Shown: positions 1 to 7,192 of the stretch, piece by piece
How positions within the stretch are numbered: position 1 is the first letter of the stretch
How the letters are laid out: each line of letters starts with the position of its first letter
NCBI RefSeq assembly: GCF_000442645.1
Contig: NC_021915.1
Coordinates: 1,116,001 to 1,180,000 of the forward strand
DNA length: 64,000 nucleotides
Direction: 5' to 3'
DNA from: Corynebacterium maris DSM 45190
GTDB taxonomy: Bacteria; Actinomycetota; Actinomycetes; Mycobacteriales; Mycobacteriaceae
Notes under the pieces: generated by a model
Told to the model about the DNA's origin: nothing
What the model saw: only the letters and a program-made list of their open reading frames with translations
Database searches by the model: none
Position numbers and translations under genes: made by a program

Positions 1-35
1 GCGTCGTGGTCGTGGGCAAGAACGAAGTGGTCTAG
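1..35 (+). CDS. glgC: C-terminal end of probable glucose-1-phosphate adenylyltransferase (partial)
   Basis: Only the last codons are inside the window. The reading frame that fits ends in VVVVGKNEVV followed by TAG at 33-35. A VVGKN-type ending is typical of GlgC, the ADP-glucose pyrophosphorylase of glycogen synthesis, and glgC lies beside the methyltransferase-sigE block in corynebacteria. The identification rests on ten residues plus gene order. A strong hairpin follows at 54-96. Confidence 0.5.
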   Translation, partial: VVVVGKNEVV

Positions 36-53
36 CCCCGGCCGGCTGTGAAC

Positions 54-96
54 AGCCCGCCCGGCGCACCGTCACGAGGTCGCCGGGCGGGCTTTC
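54..96. terminator. Bidirectional hairpin terminator
   Basis: Perfect 13-bp stem: AGCCCGCCCGGCG (54-66) pairs with CGCCGGGCGGGCT (81-93), with a 14-nt loop, followed by TTTCG. It lies between convergent genes (glgC end at 35, methyltransferase end at 124) and can serve both. Confidence 0.8.
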
Positions 97-123
97 GTGC
101 TGTCGCAGCTTTTAGGCGCGGCG

Positions 124-768
124 TCAGGAGCTGCGCGTCACCAGCGTCATGCCCGCGCCGAAGGGTAGGCGGGTGACCAGGGCGTCGTCGAGTTCCCGGA
201 CCATCTCTTCGGCCTGGCGGGCGGCGGCAGTGTCGCGGTCGCGGCGGGTCTCGTCCGCGATGGTGCCGTCGAGCAGCGCGTCCACCAGCACCAGCGTCCC
301 GCCGGGGCTCAGCAGCGGCCACGCGGACTGGATGACGACGGGCAGGTCGATGGTGTGCACGTCGACGTAGACGAGCTGGTAGGCGCCGGTGGCCAGCCGC
401 CCCATCACGTCCAAGGGGTGGGACGGCAGGAACCGCACCCGGGACCCGGCGTGGCCAGCCTGACGGAAGAGGCGCTTGGCCTTGTTGTGGTGCGTGGCCT
501 CCGGGTCGATGCAGGTGAGCGTGGACTTCGCGGGCAGGCCGGCGAGCAGGTACAACCCCACCACCGCGGCCGCGGGGGTGACGGCGACGGCGCCCGAGCC
601 TCCCTGTCCGCCGGAGGCCGCCAACGTGCTCAACAACTGCCCGGTCACCTCGTCGGGGACAGTGAGCCCGAACTCAGCGGCGTCGGCGCGGGCGTCCCGC
701 AGCGCCGGGGAGATTTCGCTGGTCTCTTCGATGTAGGTGGTCAGTGCGTCATATGCCGGATCAGTCAC
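124..768 (-). CDS. SAM-dependent O-methyltransferase, family 3
   Basis: 214 residues, the usual length for the small O-methyltransferase family 3 (Rossmann-type class I). The SAM-binding region runs from the VAVTPAAAVVGLYLL segment (about residues 60-75; the family normally has a G-rich loop here) to CIDPEATHHNKAK (about 87-99), with VYVDVHT (about 134-140) where the family has its metal/active-site Asp. Substrate unknown. The start is GTG at 768; a TAGACT -10 box (775-780 on the plus strand) ends only six bases upstream, so the mRNA is probably leaderless. It is divergent from sigE, the same arrangement as Rv1220c-sigE in Mycobacterium tuberculosis. Function in the stress locus is not known. 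Confidence 0.85.
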   Translation of the reverse strand: MTDPAYDALTTYIEETSEISPALRDARADAAEFGLTVPDEVTGQLLSTLAASGGQGGSGAVAVTPAAAVVGLYLLAGLPAKSTLTCIDPEATHHNKAKRLFRQAGHAGSRVRFLPSHPLDVMGRLATGAYQLVYVDVHTIDLPVVIQSAWPLLSPGGTLVLVDALLDGTIADETRRDRDTAAARQAEEMVRELDDALVTRLPFGAGMTLVTRSS

Positions 769-774
769 GCCTAC

Positions 775-780
775 AGTCTA
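775..780 (-). promoter_or_regulatory. Probable -10 box of the methyltransferase gene
   Basis: Minus-strand TAGACT fits the corynebacterial TAnnnT -10 pattern and lies 6 nt before the GTG start, which suggests a leaderless transcript. No clear -35 element. Confidence 0.45.
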
Positions 781-906
781 GGTGCCCCGGGTGGCCGAGC
801 GGTACAGATCCAGGCGGCCCGGGGGAGCGAGGGCGAAAAAATCTGGCCCGGCGTCGGATTCACAGCGTCATGTCATAGTTTTATTGGCCTGTGGTGAGCG
901 TCGTTT

Positions 907-1605
907 GTGACAATGGGAGTCATGACGAAGAAGCGTGGCTCAGACGATCCTTTCCCTGCCGGTCCCGTCAGCGAGGTCGCTTCGGATCCGCATGATCCGG
1001 CGCAGACCCCGGGCGCCCCGGAGGGCGAAGAATTGAGCGCCACCGAGGCTTTCGACGCGGGTAAGGGGGCCATGCCCGGCTGGGGGGAGCTGGTGGCCGA
1101 GCACGCGGACAGCGTTTACCGCCTGGCGTACCGGCTGTCGGGCAATCAACACGACGCCGAGGACCTGACCCAGGAAACCTTCATGCGCGTGTTTCGTTCG
1201 CTCAAGGACTACCGCCCCGGCACGTTTCGGGGCTGGCTGCACCGCATCACCACGAATCTCTTCCTGGACATGGTCCGGCACCGCGGCAAGATCCGGATGG
1301 AGGCGCTGCCCGACGACTACGAGCGGGTCCCGGGCAGGGAGATGACCCCGGAGCAGGCCTACACGGTGTCCAACCTGGACCCGACGCTGCAGGAGGCGCT
1401 GGATGAGCTCAGCCCGAATTACCGCGTCACGGTGGTGCTCTGCGACGTCGTGGGCATGAGCTACGACGAGATCGCGGATACACTCGGGGTGAAGATGGGT
1501 ACCGTGCGTTCCCGTATCCACCGGGGCAGGACGCAGCTGCGCAACCACATTGAGGCGGTCGCCCGCGAAGACGAGGACGCGAAGCTGCTGATCCGTTCGC
1601 GGTGA
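907..1605 (+). CDS. sigE: ECF RNA polymerase sigma factor SigE
   Basis: 232 residues from GTG 907; ATG 913 and ATG 922 are alternative starts. Region 2 spans about residues 60-130, with YRLAYRLSGNQHDAEDLTQETF and then FRGWLHRITTNLFLDMVRH, the core-binding and -10 recognition helices. Region 4 is at about 160-215, with LDELSPNYRVTVVLCDVVGMSYDEIADTLGVKMGTVRSRIHRGR, the -35-recognising HTH (both described here by position as they exceed a short motif). It directs envelope/surface-stress transcription in corynebacteria. The long N-terminal extension of about 55 residues is usual for this group. The next gene, nine bases on, is its zinc-type anti-sigma factor; tatB follows. Confidence 0.93.
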   Translation: MTMGVMTKKRGSDDPFPAGPVSEVASDPHDPAQTPGAPEGEELSATEAFDAGKGAMPGWGELVAEHADSVYRLAYRLSGNQHDAEDLTQETFMRVFRSLKDYRPGTFRGWLHRITTNLFLDMVRHRGKIRMEALPDDYERVPGREMTPEQAYTVSNLDPTLQEALDELSPNYRVTVVLCDVVGMSYDEIADTLGVKMGTVRSRIHRGRTQLRNHIEAVAREDEDAKLLIRSR

Positions 1606-1614
1606 CCGGCGTCG

Positions 1615-2043
1615 GTGAGGAGAGGACTGAAGTCTTTGTTGGATCACAGTGCGGGCCCGCGGGCCCGTCGACCGCGCCGGAAACGCCATTTCAGCTCGAC
1701 TGAGCACCTGAGCCCGGAGGCCGTGGCCGCGTTCGCGGACAACGAGCTGGCCGGCTCCGCCGCGCATCGGGCGCGGGTGCATCTGGTGCAGTGCGACGTA
1801 TGCCGCTTCGACACGCACAGCCAGCGCGGGACCGCGGACTGGCTGCGAGGGACCCATCTGGCGGAGGACGTGCGCGCGCCCCGCGATCTGGTGGCGCGGT
1901 TGGCGTCGCTGTCCGCGGGCCCGTTGACGCCGGGGCCGGACGCAGATTCCTTGCAGGCGGCCGGGACGGAAGATTTCTTCGACCGGATGGCGACGACTTT
2001 CCGGGCCTTGCGTCGACGCAACGGGCGCGGCGTCGAACGCTGA
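1615..2043 (+). CDS. cseE: Zinc-type anti-sigma factor CseE (RseA-like)
   Basis: 142 residues if started at GTG 1615. The sequence AGGAGAGG lies just after that codon, so a TTG start at 1633 or 1636 is possible and would shorten the protein by six or seven residues. It contains HLVQCDVC, the H-x3-C-x2-C signature of zinc-binding anti-sigma domains, preceded by LSPEAVAAFADNEL, the helix that usually clamps the sigma factor. There is no transmembrane segment, as in M. tuberculosis RseA, so it should be a cytosolic regulator that holds SigE until stress releases it. It starts nine bases after the sigE stop and is almost certainly co-transcribed. The Arg-rich C-terminus has no recognisable domain. 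Confidence 0.85.
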   Translation: MRRGLKSLLDHSAGPRARRPRRKRHFSSTEHLSPEAVAAFADNELAGSAAHRARVHLVQCDVCRFDTHSQRGTADWLRGTHLAEDVRAPRDLVARLASLSAGPLTPGPDADSLQAAGTEDFFDRMATTFRALRRRNGRGVER

Positions 2044-2102
2044 GACTCCTGGGGTGGGGCGTTCGATGAGCTTCCCCCCGGCGCTTTTACTAAGGTGAGT
2101 GT

Positions 2103-2633
2103 GTGTTTGACAATATCGGCTGGGGCGAAATACTCGTCCTGATCATCATTGCGGTGATCGTCATCGGTCCAGAACGCCTTCCTGACCTGATCAAGGACGT
2201 GCGTGCCGCCGCGTACGCGGCCCGTAAGGCGATCAACAATGCCCGCGCCGAGCTCGACGGCGGTTTCGGGGAGGAGTTCGATGAACTGCGGGAACCCATC
2301 TCCAAGGCGGCGGAATGGGGTAGGCTGGGCCCGCGTAAGGCGGTGACCAAGGCGCTGTTCGACGACGACGATTCTTTCTTGGATGACTTCGACCCGAAGA
2401 AGATCGTCGGCGACCCCACCACGACGTCCTCCTCGGCCACGCGGCCGGAACGTAAGGCCGCGCCGGCGGAGAAGGATCCGCTCGAGGCGCGGCGCGAGCA
2501 GATGATTGAAAACGCCCGGCGGCAGCAGCCGTCCGGCCGGGCGCAACAGCCGCCGCAGCCCGCGCCCGAGTCTGGGGACTCCAAGGGCGACTACGGCACC
2601 GGCGGAGGCTTTTCCTGGGCGGACGTCACCTAG
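2103..2633 (+). CDS. tatB: Twin-arginine translocase subunit TatB
   Basis: 176 residues starting with GTG at 2103. The N-terminus is typical of TatB: MFDNIGWGEILVLIIIAVIV forms the single membrane helix, followed by the GPERLPDLIKDVR hinge and an amphipathic helix, then a polar tail rich in Arg, Gln and Glu. TatB works with TatC to bind twin-arginine signal peptides of folded exported proteins. Being 176 residues long, with the GPERLP motif, it fits TatB better than TatA, which is under 100 residues. Its place after sigE/anti-sigma matches Rv1224 in mycobacteria; htrA, which separates them there, is missing here. It converges on mrp with eight bases between the stop codons. Confidence 0.93.
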   Translation: MFDNIGWGEILVLIIIAVIVIGPERLPDLIKDVRAAAYAARKAINNARAELDGGFGEEFDELREPISKAAEWGRLGPRKAVTKALFDDDDSFLDDFDPKKIVGDPTTTSSSATRPERKAAPAEKDPLEARREQMIENARRQQPSGRAQQPPQPAPESGDSKGDYGTGGGFSWADVT

Positions 2634-2641
2634 CCGGAATT

Positions 2642-3772
2642 TTAGCTCCGGGTCACGCCCAGGCCGAGGGGTTTGCCGGCCAGGGAGTCACGACGCACGA
2701 CGAGTTTCTCGACGATCTCCTCGATCCGCTTGGCCGACGGGGACTCCGGGTCGGAGATGGTCACCGGGTGGCCGTCGTCGCCGTGGACGCGCAGCTGCGG
2801 GTCCAGCGGCACCTGGCCGAGCAGCGGGACGTCCGAACCGGTGAGCACGCTGAGGCGGTCGGCGACGGTCTGGCCGCCGCCGGAGCCGAAGACGTCCATG
2901 GTGGAGCCGTCCGGCATCACCATGGCGGACATGTTCTCGATGACGCCGGTGATGCGCTGCCGGGTCTGCTGGCTCATGGAGCCGGCGCGCTCGGCGACCT
3001 CGGCGGCGGCGTTCTGCGGGGTGGTGACGATGAGCAGCTCCGCGTTGGGCAGCAGCTGCGACACCGACAGCGCCACGTCGCCGGTGCCCGGCGGCAGGTC
3101 CAGCAGCAGCACGTCCAGATCGCCCCAGAACACGTCGCCCAGGAACTGCTGGATGGCGCGGTGCAGCATCGGGCCGCGCCAGACGACGGGCGCGTTGCCG
3201 TCGACGAACTGGCCGATGGAGATGTGCTTCACGCCATGCGAGATCGGGGGCATGATCATGTCCTCGACGGCGGTGGCCTTCTGGGTGGAGCCCATCAGGC
3301 CGGGCACGGAGTGGCCGTAGATGTCGGCGTCCACGACGCCGACCTTCATGCCGCGACGGGCCATGGAGACCGCGAGGTTGACGGTCATCGAGGACTTGCC
3401 GACGCCGCCCTTGCCGGAGGCCACGGCCCACACGCGCGTGGTGGAGTCGGGCTGGGCGAAGGGGATGGTCGGTTCGTGGGCGTCACCGCGCAGGCTGTTG
3501 CGCAGCTCCTTGCGCTGCTCGTCGCTCATCACGTCGAGGGAGACGGTGACGTCACCGACGCCCTCGAGGTCGGCGACGGCCGCGCGGGTGTTGTTTTGGA
3601 TGGTGCTTTTCATCGGGCAGCCGGCGATGGTCAGGTAGACCTCGACCGCGACGTCCGCGCCGTCGATGTCGATGGACTTGACCATGCCCAGCTCCGTGAT
3701 GGGCTTGCCGATTTCCGGGTCTTCCACGGTCGCGAGCGCGCCGCGGACTGTCTGCTCAGTAATAGTGGTCAT
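2642..3772 (-). CDS. mrp: Mrp/ApbC-type P-loop ATPase (Fe-S cluster carrier family)
   Basis: 376 residues from ATG 3772; an upstream in-frame ATG (3829) is disfavoured because it lies inside the preceding gene. Residues 1-80 are an MIP18/DUF59 domain (VEDPEIGKPITELGMVKSI; AGCPMKST). The ParA/MinD-like ATPase follows, with the deviant Walker A GKGGVGKSS at about 119-127, DADIYG, and LLLDLPPGTGDVAL. Family members carry or help to insert iron-sulfur clusters. The CxxC pair that many Mrp proteins have after the ENMS motif is absent: here ENMSAMVMPDGSTMDVFG has no cysteine, as in several actinobacterial homologues, so cluster binding in this protein is uncertain. It starts 13 bases after the DUF1003 gene and is probably the last gene of that operon. 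Confidence 0.9.
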   Translation of the reverse strand: MTTITEQTVRGALATVEDPEIGKPITELGMVKSIDIDGADVAVEVYLTIAGCPMKSTIQNNTRAAVADLEGVGDVTVSLDVMSDEQRKELRNSLRGDAHEPTIPFAQPDSTTRVWAVASGKGGVGKSSMTVNLAVSMARRGMKVGVVDADIYGHSVPGLMGSTQKATAVEDMIMPPISHGVKHISIGQFVDGNAPVVWRGPMLHRAIQQFLGDVFWGDLDVLLLDLPPGTGDVALSVSQLLPNAELLIVTTPQNAAAEVAERAGSMSQQTRQRITGVIENMSAMVMPDGSTMDVFGSGGGQTVADRLSVLTGSDVPLLGQVPLDPQLRVHGDDGHPVTISDPESPSAKRIEEIVEKLVVRRDSLAGKPLGLGVTRS

Positions 3773-3785
3773 GATGATGGTGATC

Positions 3786-4373
3786 TTAGCCCCGATTTTG
3801 CTCGTTGTTAATCGAGGGGTCCGCCACATCGCCTTGGGTGGGGTCCGCCAGGTCTTCGGGGGAGGTGGTGGTGAGGTCGGAGGAGACGTCGTCGAGCTTC
3901 GATTCCATGCGTTCCAGCAGGGAACGCATGTCCTCGAGCTCGTGGCGGAGATAGTCGCGGGAGACCATGTCGCCGATGTTCAGCCGCACGTTGGCCAGCT
4001 CCCGGGCGATGAATTCGGTGTCCGCACGGGTCTGTTCGTCGCGGCGGCGGTCGGCGGCGATGGTGACCTTGTCGCGGTCCTCCTGCCGGTTCTGGGCGAG
4101 CAGAATCAGCGGCGCCGCGTAGGCCGCCTGCGTGGAAAACGCCAGGTTGAGCAGGATGAACGGGTACGGGTCCCAGTTCCACCAGAAGCCGCCGATGTTC
4201 AAGGCGATCCAGACGATCACGATCGCGGTCTGCCACATCAGGTAGCGCCCGGTGCCGAAGAAGCGGGCGACCTTTTCGGCGGCGGCGCCGATCGTTTCGT
4301 CGTCGAGACGGATCAGGCGGCGGCGTTTGCCGCCGGTCGGGACGGACAGGTCCGAGCGGTTGTCGTCAGCCAC
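3786..4373 (-). CDS. DUF1003 membrane protein
   Basis: 195 residues from GTG 4373, chosen because AGGGAG lies seven bases upstream; ATG 4391 would add six residues. The protein has a basic N-terminus, then two hydrophobic segments (about residues 45-65, LMWQTAIVIVWIALNIGGFW, and 75-95, PFILLNLAFSTQAAYAAPLI), the pattern that defines DUF1003, followed by a charged, probably coiled-coil tail with DxxxRDYLRHELEDMRSLLERMESKLDD. The molecular function is unknown. The start overlaps the end of the upstream MgtE-N/CBS gene by eight bases, so the two are translationally coupled, and mrp follows. The long-standing pairing with an MgtE-like CBS protein suggests a role in ion or membrane homeostasis, which is inference only. 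Confidence 0.85.
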   Translation of the reverse strand: MADDNRSDLSVPTGGKRRRLIRLDDETIGAAAEKVARFFGTGRYLMWQTAIVIVWIALNIGGFWWNWDPYPFILLNLAFSTQAAYAAPLILLAQNRQEDRDKVTIAADRRRDEQTRADTEFIARELANVRLNIGDMVSRDYLRHELEDMRSLLERMESKLDDVSSDLTTTSPEDLADPTQGDVADPSINNEQNRG

Positions 4374-5658
4374 GGTGGGTCTCCCTCTCATGCGGTCGGA
4401 TGCCGGTTTCCCGCCAGTCCTCGGGCAGCAGGTGGTCGAGCAGGTCGTCGACGGCGACGGCGCCCAACAGGTGGCCGTCGCCGTCGACGACGGGGCCGCA
4501 CACCAGGTTATAGGTGGCGAAATAGCGGGCCGCGGTCTCCTGGTCGTCGTCCACCCGCAGCGAGGGGAGGTCGGGGTCGAGCACCCCGCCGATCAGCGTG
4601 GAGGGCGGCTCGCGCAGCAGCTTCTGCAGGTGTACGCAGCCCAGATACTGGCCGGTGGGGGTGGCCGTGGGCGGGCGGGCCACGAAAATCAGGGACGCCA
4701 GCGACGTCGGCAGACCCGGGTCCCGGGCCAGCGCGAGCGCTTCCGCGATCGTCGTCTGCGGGGTCAGCACGAGTGGTTCGGGGGTCATGATGGCGCCGAC
4801 GGTGCCTTCCTTGAACGTCATCAGGCGGCGCACCGGGGCGGATTCCACCGGGTCCATCAGCTCCAGCAGGACTTCCGCCTTGGCGTGGTCCAAGTCATGC
4901 AGGATGTCGGCGGCGTCGTCCGGGTCCATCTCTTCGAGGACGTCGGCGGCGCGTTCGATGTCCAAGGCCTCGAGCAGCTGCGCCTGGTCGTCGTCGGGCA
5001 GCTCCGCCATGACGTCGGCGAGGCGTTCGTCGTCGAGCTCGCCGGCCAGTTCCCGGCGCCGCGGGTCGGGCAACCGGTTGAGGTAGCGGGCGACGTCCGC
5101 GGGGCGCATGTCCTCGATGGCGGCCAACGACTCCATCAAGGAGGCCGACGCGCCGGCGTCGCCCGTGTCCAGCCCGTGGACGCTGGCCCACGGCACGATG
5201 TGCAGGGCGCGGGCGCGGCGGAACTTCGCCCGCTGCGGGAACACCGCCACCCGGCTGATGACCCAGTCGCGGGTGCGGGTGCGGGCCAGTTCGACGTCGG
5301 CGATCTCGACGGCCTTGCCGTGCAGCTCCGGCAGCTCGGGGTCGTCGGTGTAGATCTTGGCGCTGACGAGATCGCCCATGACGGTCGCTTCGCCGGCGCG
5401 GGGCTGGAAGGTGCGCAGGGAGACTGAACCGGTCGCGAGCGTGACGTCGCCGGGTTCGATGGCGGCGATGCGCAGCATGGGCACGAAGATGCGGCGGCTG
5501 TTGCCCAGTTCCACGACGAGTCCGAGCGCCCGGGACGGCGTCGGCAGGGGACGGACGGTGACGACCACGTCGCGGACGCGGCCGATGACTTCGAAGTCCG
5601 GGCCGCGGACCTGCAGCCCCGACAGGCGTCCGGCGTAGACGCGGGCGGTTTCACTCAT
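4366..5658 (-). CDS. MgtE N-domain and CBS-domain protein lacking the channel part
   Basis: 430 residues. Residues 1-150 look like two PRC-barrel-like beta segments (YAGRLSGLQVRGPDFEVIGRV...; DLVSAKIYTDDPELPELHGKAVEI). Residues about 165-270 are an MgtE N-terminal superhelical domain with repeated LP-D-RR-LAGELDDERLADVMAELPDDDQ-type helices. Two CBS motifs follow (about 275-420: GAIMTPEPLVLTPQTTIAEAL and LRVDDDQETAARYFATYNLV). MgtE itself continues with five membrane helices; this protein ends after the CBS domains and has none. It could be a cytosolic regulator or sensor, with Mg2+ or adenine nucleotides as possible ligands, acting on a membrane partner such as the DUF1003 protein encoded next. 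First gene of the leftward operon with mrp. Confidence 0.83.
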   Translation of the reverse strand: MSETARVYAGRLSGLQVRGPDFEVIGRVRDVVVTVRPLPTPSRALGLVVELGNSRRIFVPMLRIAAIEPGDVTLATGSVSLRTFQPRAGEATVMGDLVSAKIYTDDPELPELHGKAVEIADVELARTRTRDWVISRVAVFPQRAKFRRARALHIVPWASVHGLDTGDAGASASLMESLAAIEDMRPADVARYLNRLPDPRRRELAGELDDERLADVMAELPDDDQAQLLEALDIERAADVLEEMDPDDAADILHDLDHAKAEVLLELMDPVESAPVRRLMTFKEGTVGAIMTPEPLVLTPQTTIAEALALARDPGLPTSLASLIFVARPPTATPTGQYLGCVHLQKLLREPPSTLIGGVLDPDLPSLRVDDDQETAARYFATYNLVCGPVVDGDGHLLGAVAVDDLLDHLLPEDWRETGIRPHERETHRG

Positions 5659-5685
5659 GGACGCCAGTGTAAACCCCCGTGCGGG

Positions 5686-5711
5686 GGAACTTATCTTTCG
5701 TTATAATCGTT
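5686..5711 (+). promoter_or_regulatory. Possible ECF-type promoter plus TATAAT box
   Basis: GGAAC at 5686-5690, 17 bases, then CGTT at 5708-5711 matches the SigH/SigM-type pattern (GGAA... spacer... GTT) of corynebacteria. A perfect TATAAT (5702-5707) overlaps it. It lies 45-70 bases before the 17M-type stress protein gene. It could be a dual housekeeping/stress promoter. Confidence 0.4.
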
Positions 5712-5756
5712 GAATAGAGGAAAGTTCATCAAGTAAACCTATGAAAAGGAAGTGGC

Positions 5757-6305
5757 ATGACCAACCCGCAGCCCGCCCGCTCCAACCAACCACGCCAACG
5801 CCCCACCGGCTGGCCGGTCGGCAGCTTCACCACTTACGCCGAGGCACAGGCCGCCGTGGACCGGCTCTCCGACGAGAAGTTCCCGGTGGAGAAGTTGTCC
5901 ATCGTCGGCGTGGACCTCGTCGAGGTGGAAAAAGTCACCGGCCGGCTGACCTGGGGCAAGGTGATTGGCGGCGGCGCGGCCTCCGGCGCGTGGATGGGCA
6001 TCTTCTTCGGACTGCTCTTCGGCATCCTGGGCGGGCCCCTGCTGGGCGCCCTGCTGTGGGGCATCGTCATCGGCGCGATCTTCGGCATCATCTTCGCCGC
6101 CGTGCCTTACGGCGTGAGCGGCGGTGACCGCGACTTCACCTCCCACACCCAGATCGTCGCCGGCCGCTACGACGTTCTCTGCGCGCCGGATCACGCCACC
6201 CGGGCCCGCGACATGATCGCCCAGATGGGCGTCGCTTTGCGCCACTCGCCGCAGGAGGACCCCGCCCCGCGCCCGGAGGAAGGCGACGACGGCCAGGGGC
6301 GTTAG
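5757..6305 (+). CDS. General stress protein 17M-type membrane protein
   Basis: 182 residues, ATG start with AAGGAAG nine bases upstream. The N-terminal half matches the general stress protein 17M/YflT-like domain: VGSFTTYAEAQAAVDRLSDEKFPVEKLSIVG (about residues 22-52). Two glycine-rich membrane segments follow (about 78-100 and 100-122), GGGAASGAWMGIFFGLLFGI and LLGALLWGIVIGAIFGIIF. Then comes a second alpha/beta stretch, HTQIVAGRYDVLCAPDHATRARDMI, and a charged tail. Exact role unknown; homologues are induced by general stress. It stands alone, divergent from the MgtE-N/CBS operon, behind the mixed TATAAT/ECF-like promoter at 5686-5711. Confidence 0.75.
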   Translation: MTNPQPARSNQPRQRPTGWPVGSFTTYAEAQAAVDRLSDEKFPVEKLSIVGVDLVEVEKVTGRLTWGKVIGGGAASGAWMGIFFGLLFGILGGPLLGALLWGIVIGAIFGIIFAAVPYGVSGGDRDFTSHTQIVAGRYDVLCAPDHATRARDMIAQMGVALRHSPQEDPAPRPEEGDDGQGR

Positions 6306-6350
6306 AATCGGCGGAACCCCTTTCACCGCCTATCTTTCCCTGGGAGCACG

Positions 6351-7094
6351 ATGAACCGCCGCCGACGCCCGCGCCACCCCTACGGTCCCCGGACCGGAAT
6401 GGCGGCGCTGCTCGCCGCGGCGCTGGCCGTCACCGGATGCACCGCGGCGGAACCCGGCGCGGCGCCCCGGGCGGAAGACGCGCGCCCGACGGTGATTTCC
6501 GTCACGGACGGCGACGTCGACCTGGCCATCCTCGGCGAGGTCTACGCCCGGGTGCTGACCAGCGGCGGTTACGACGTGCAGTTGGAGATCCACTCCGCAC
6601 AGGATCCGGTGTCCAGCGCGGATCGGCTGCTGGCGGGGGAGGCCGACTTCATCGTCGGGTGCACGGGGGAGTTGCTCGCGGACTTCAACCCGGCCGGGGC
6701 GGAGGAGATCATCGACCAGTGGCCGGAGCTCGAGGAGGAGGGCGTCGGCGGTTTCGTCGTCTACGACGAGCTGATCGCCTCCCTTCCCTCCCGGCTGTCC
6801 GCCACCGACCCGTCGTCCGCCACCAGTTGCGACGACGCCGCCGAGGAGCAGGGGTTGACCCAGCAGGTGGTGCCGATTTTCGGTGCGACGTTGTTCGACC
6901 GCGAGCAGCGCGAGGCGCTGACCGGCATCACCCGGTTGATCACCACCGCGGACCTCGAGGACATGGAGGAGGCGGCGGAGGAGACCGGTTCGGTGGTGGA
7001 GGCGGTGGATGAGTGGGTGCTGGACAACGAGGCACGCTCCGGCGGCGCCTTCGAAGACGACCGGGAAGACGTGAGCTACCTGTACACGCCGTAG
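6351..7094 (+). CDS. Lipoprotein resembling glycine betaine/choline-binding proteins
   Basis: 247 residues. The Arg-rich start, hydrophobic helix and LAVTGC lipobox make this a lipoprotein anchored through the Cys at about residue 25. The mature part resembles periplasmic substrate-binding proteins of the OpuAC/OsmX class: ILGEVYARVLTSGGYDVQLE and LLAGEADFIVGCTGELL correspond to the ILAxIYAxxLxxxGYxV and GEIDLxPEYTGT blocks of that family. It is shorter than usual, and Trp/Tyr residues for a betaine cage are not obvious. No permease or ATPase gene is next to it, so it is an orphan binding protein or has a different role. It converges on odhA across the terminator at 7107-7168. Confidence 0.65.
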   Translation: MNRRRRPRHPYGPRTGMAALLAAALAVTGCTAAEPGAAPRAEDARPTVISVTDGDVDLAILGEVYARVLTSGGYDVQLEIHSAQDPVSSADRLLAGEADFIVGCTGELLADFNPAGAEEIIDQWPELEEEGVGGFVVYDELIASLPSRLSATDPSSATSCDDAAEEQGLTQQVVPIFGATLFDREQREALTGITRLITTADLEDMEEAAEETGSVVEAVDEWVLDNEARSGGAFEDDREDVSYLYTP

Positions 7095-7106
7095 CCCCGG
7101 CACAAA

Positions 7107-7168
7107 AATACGCCCCCGCTTCCCTCGCCCTCGGCATGTCGCCGAGGTGGGGGAGGCGGGGGCGTGGT
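7107..7168. terminator. Bidirectional terminator between lipoprotein gene and odhA
   Basis: CGCCCCCGC (7111-7119) pairs with GCGGGGGCG (7156-7164), with an additional inner stem TCGGC/GCCGA around 7131-7145. CAAAAATA on the left side gives a T-rich tail for odhA transcripts. Convergent genes on both sides. Confidence 0.7.
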
Positions 7169-7192
7169 CTTCGCCTGGCGCTTTGAAGTGCG

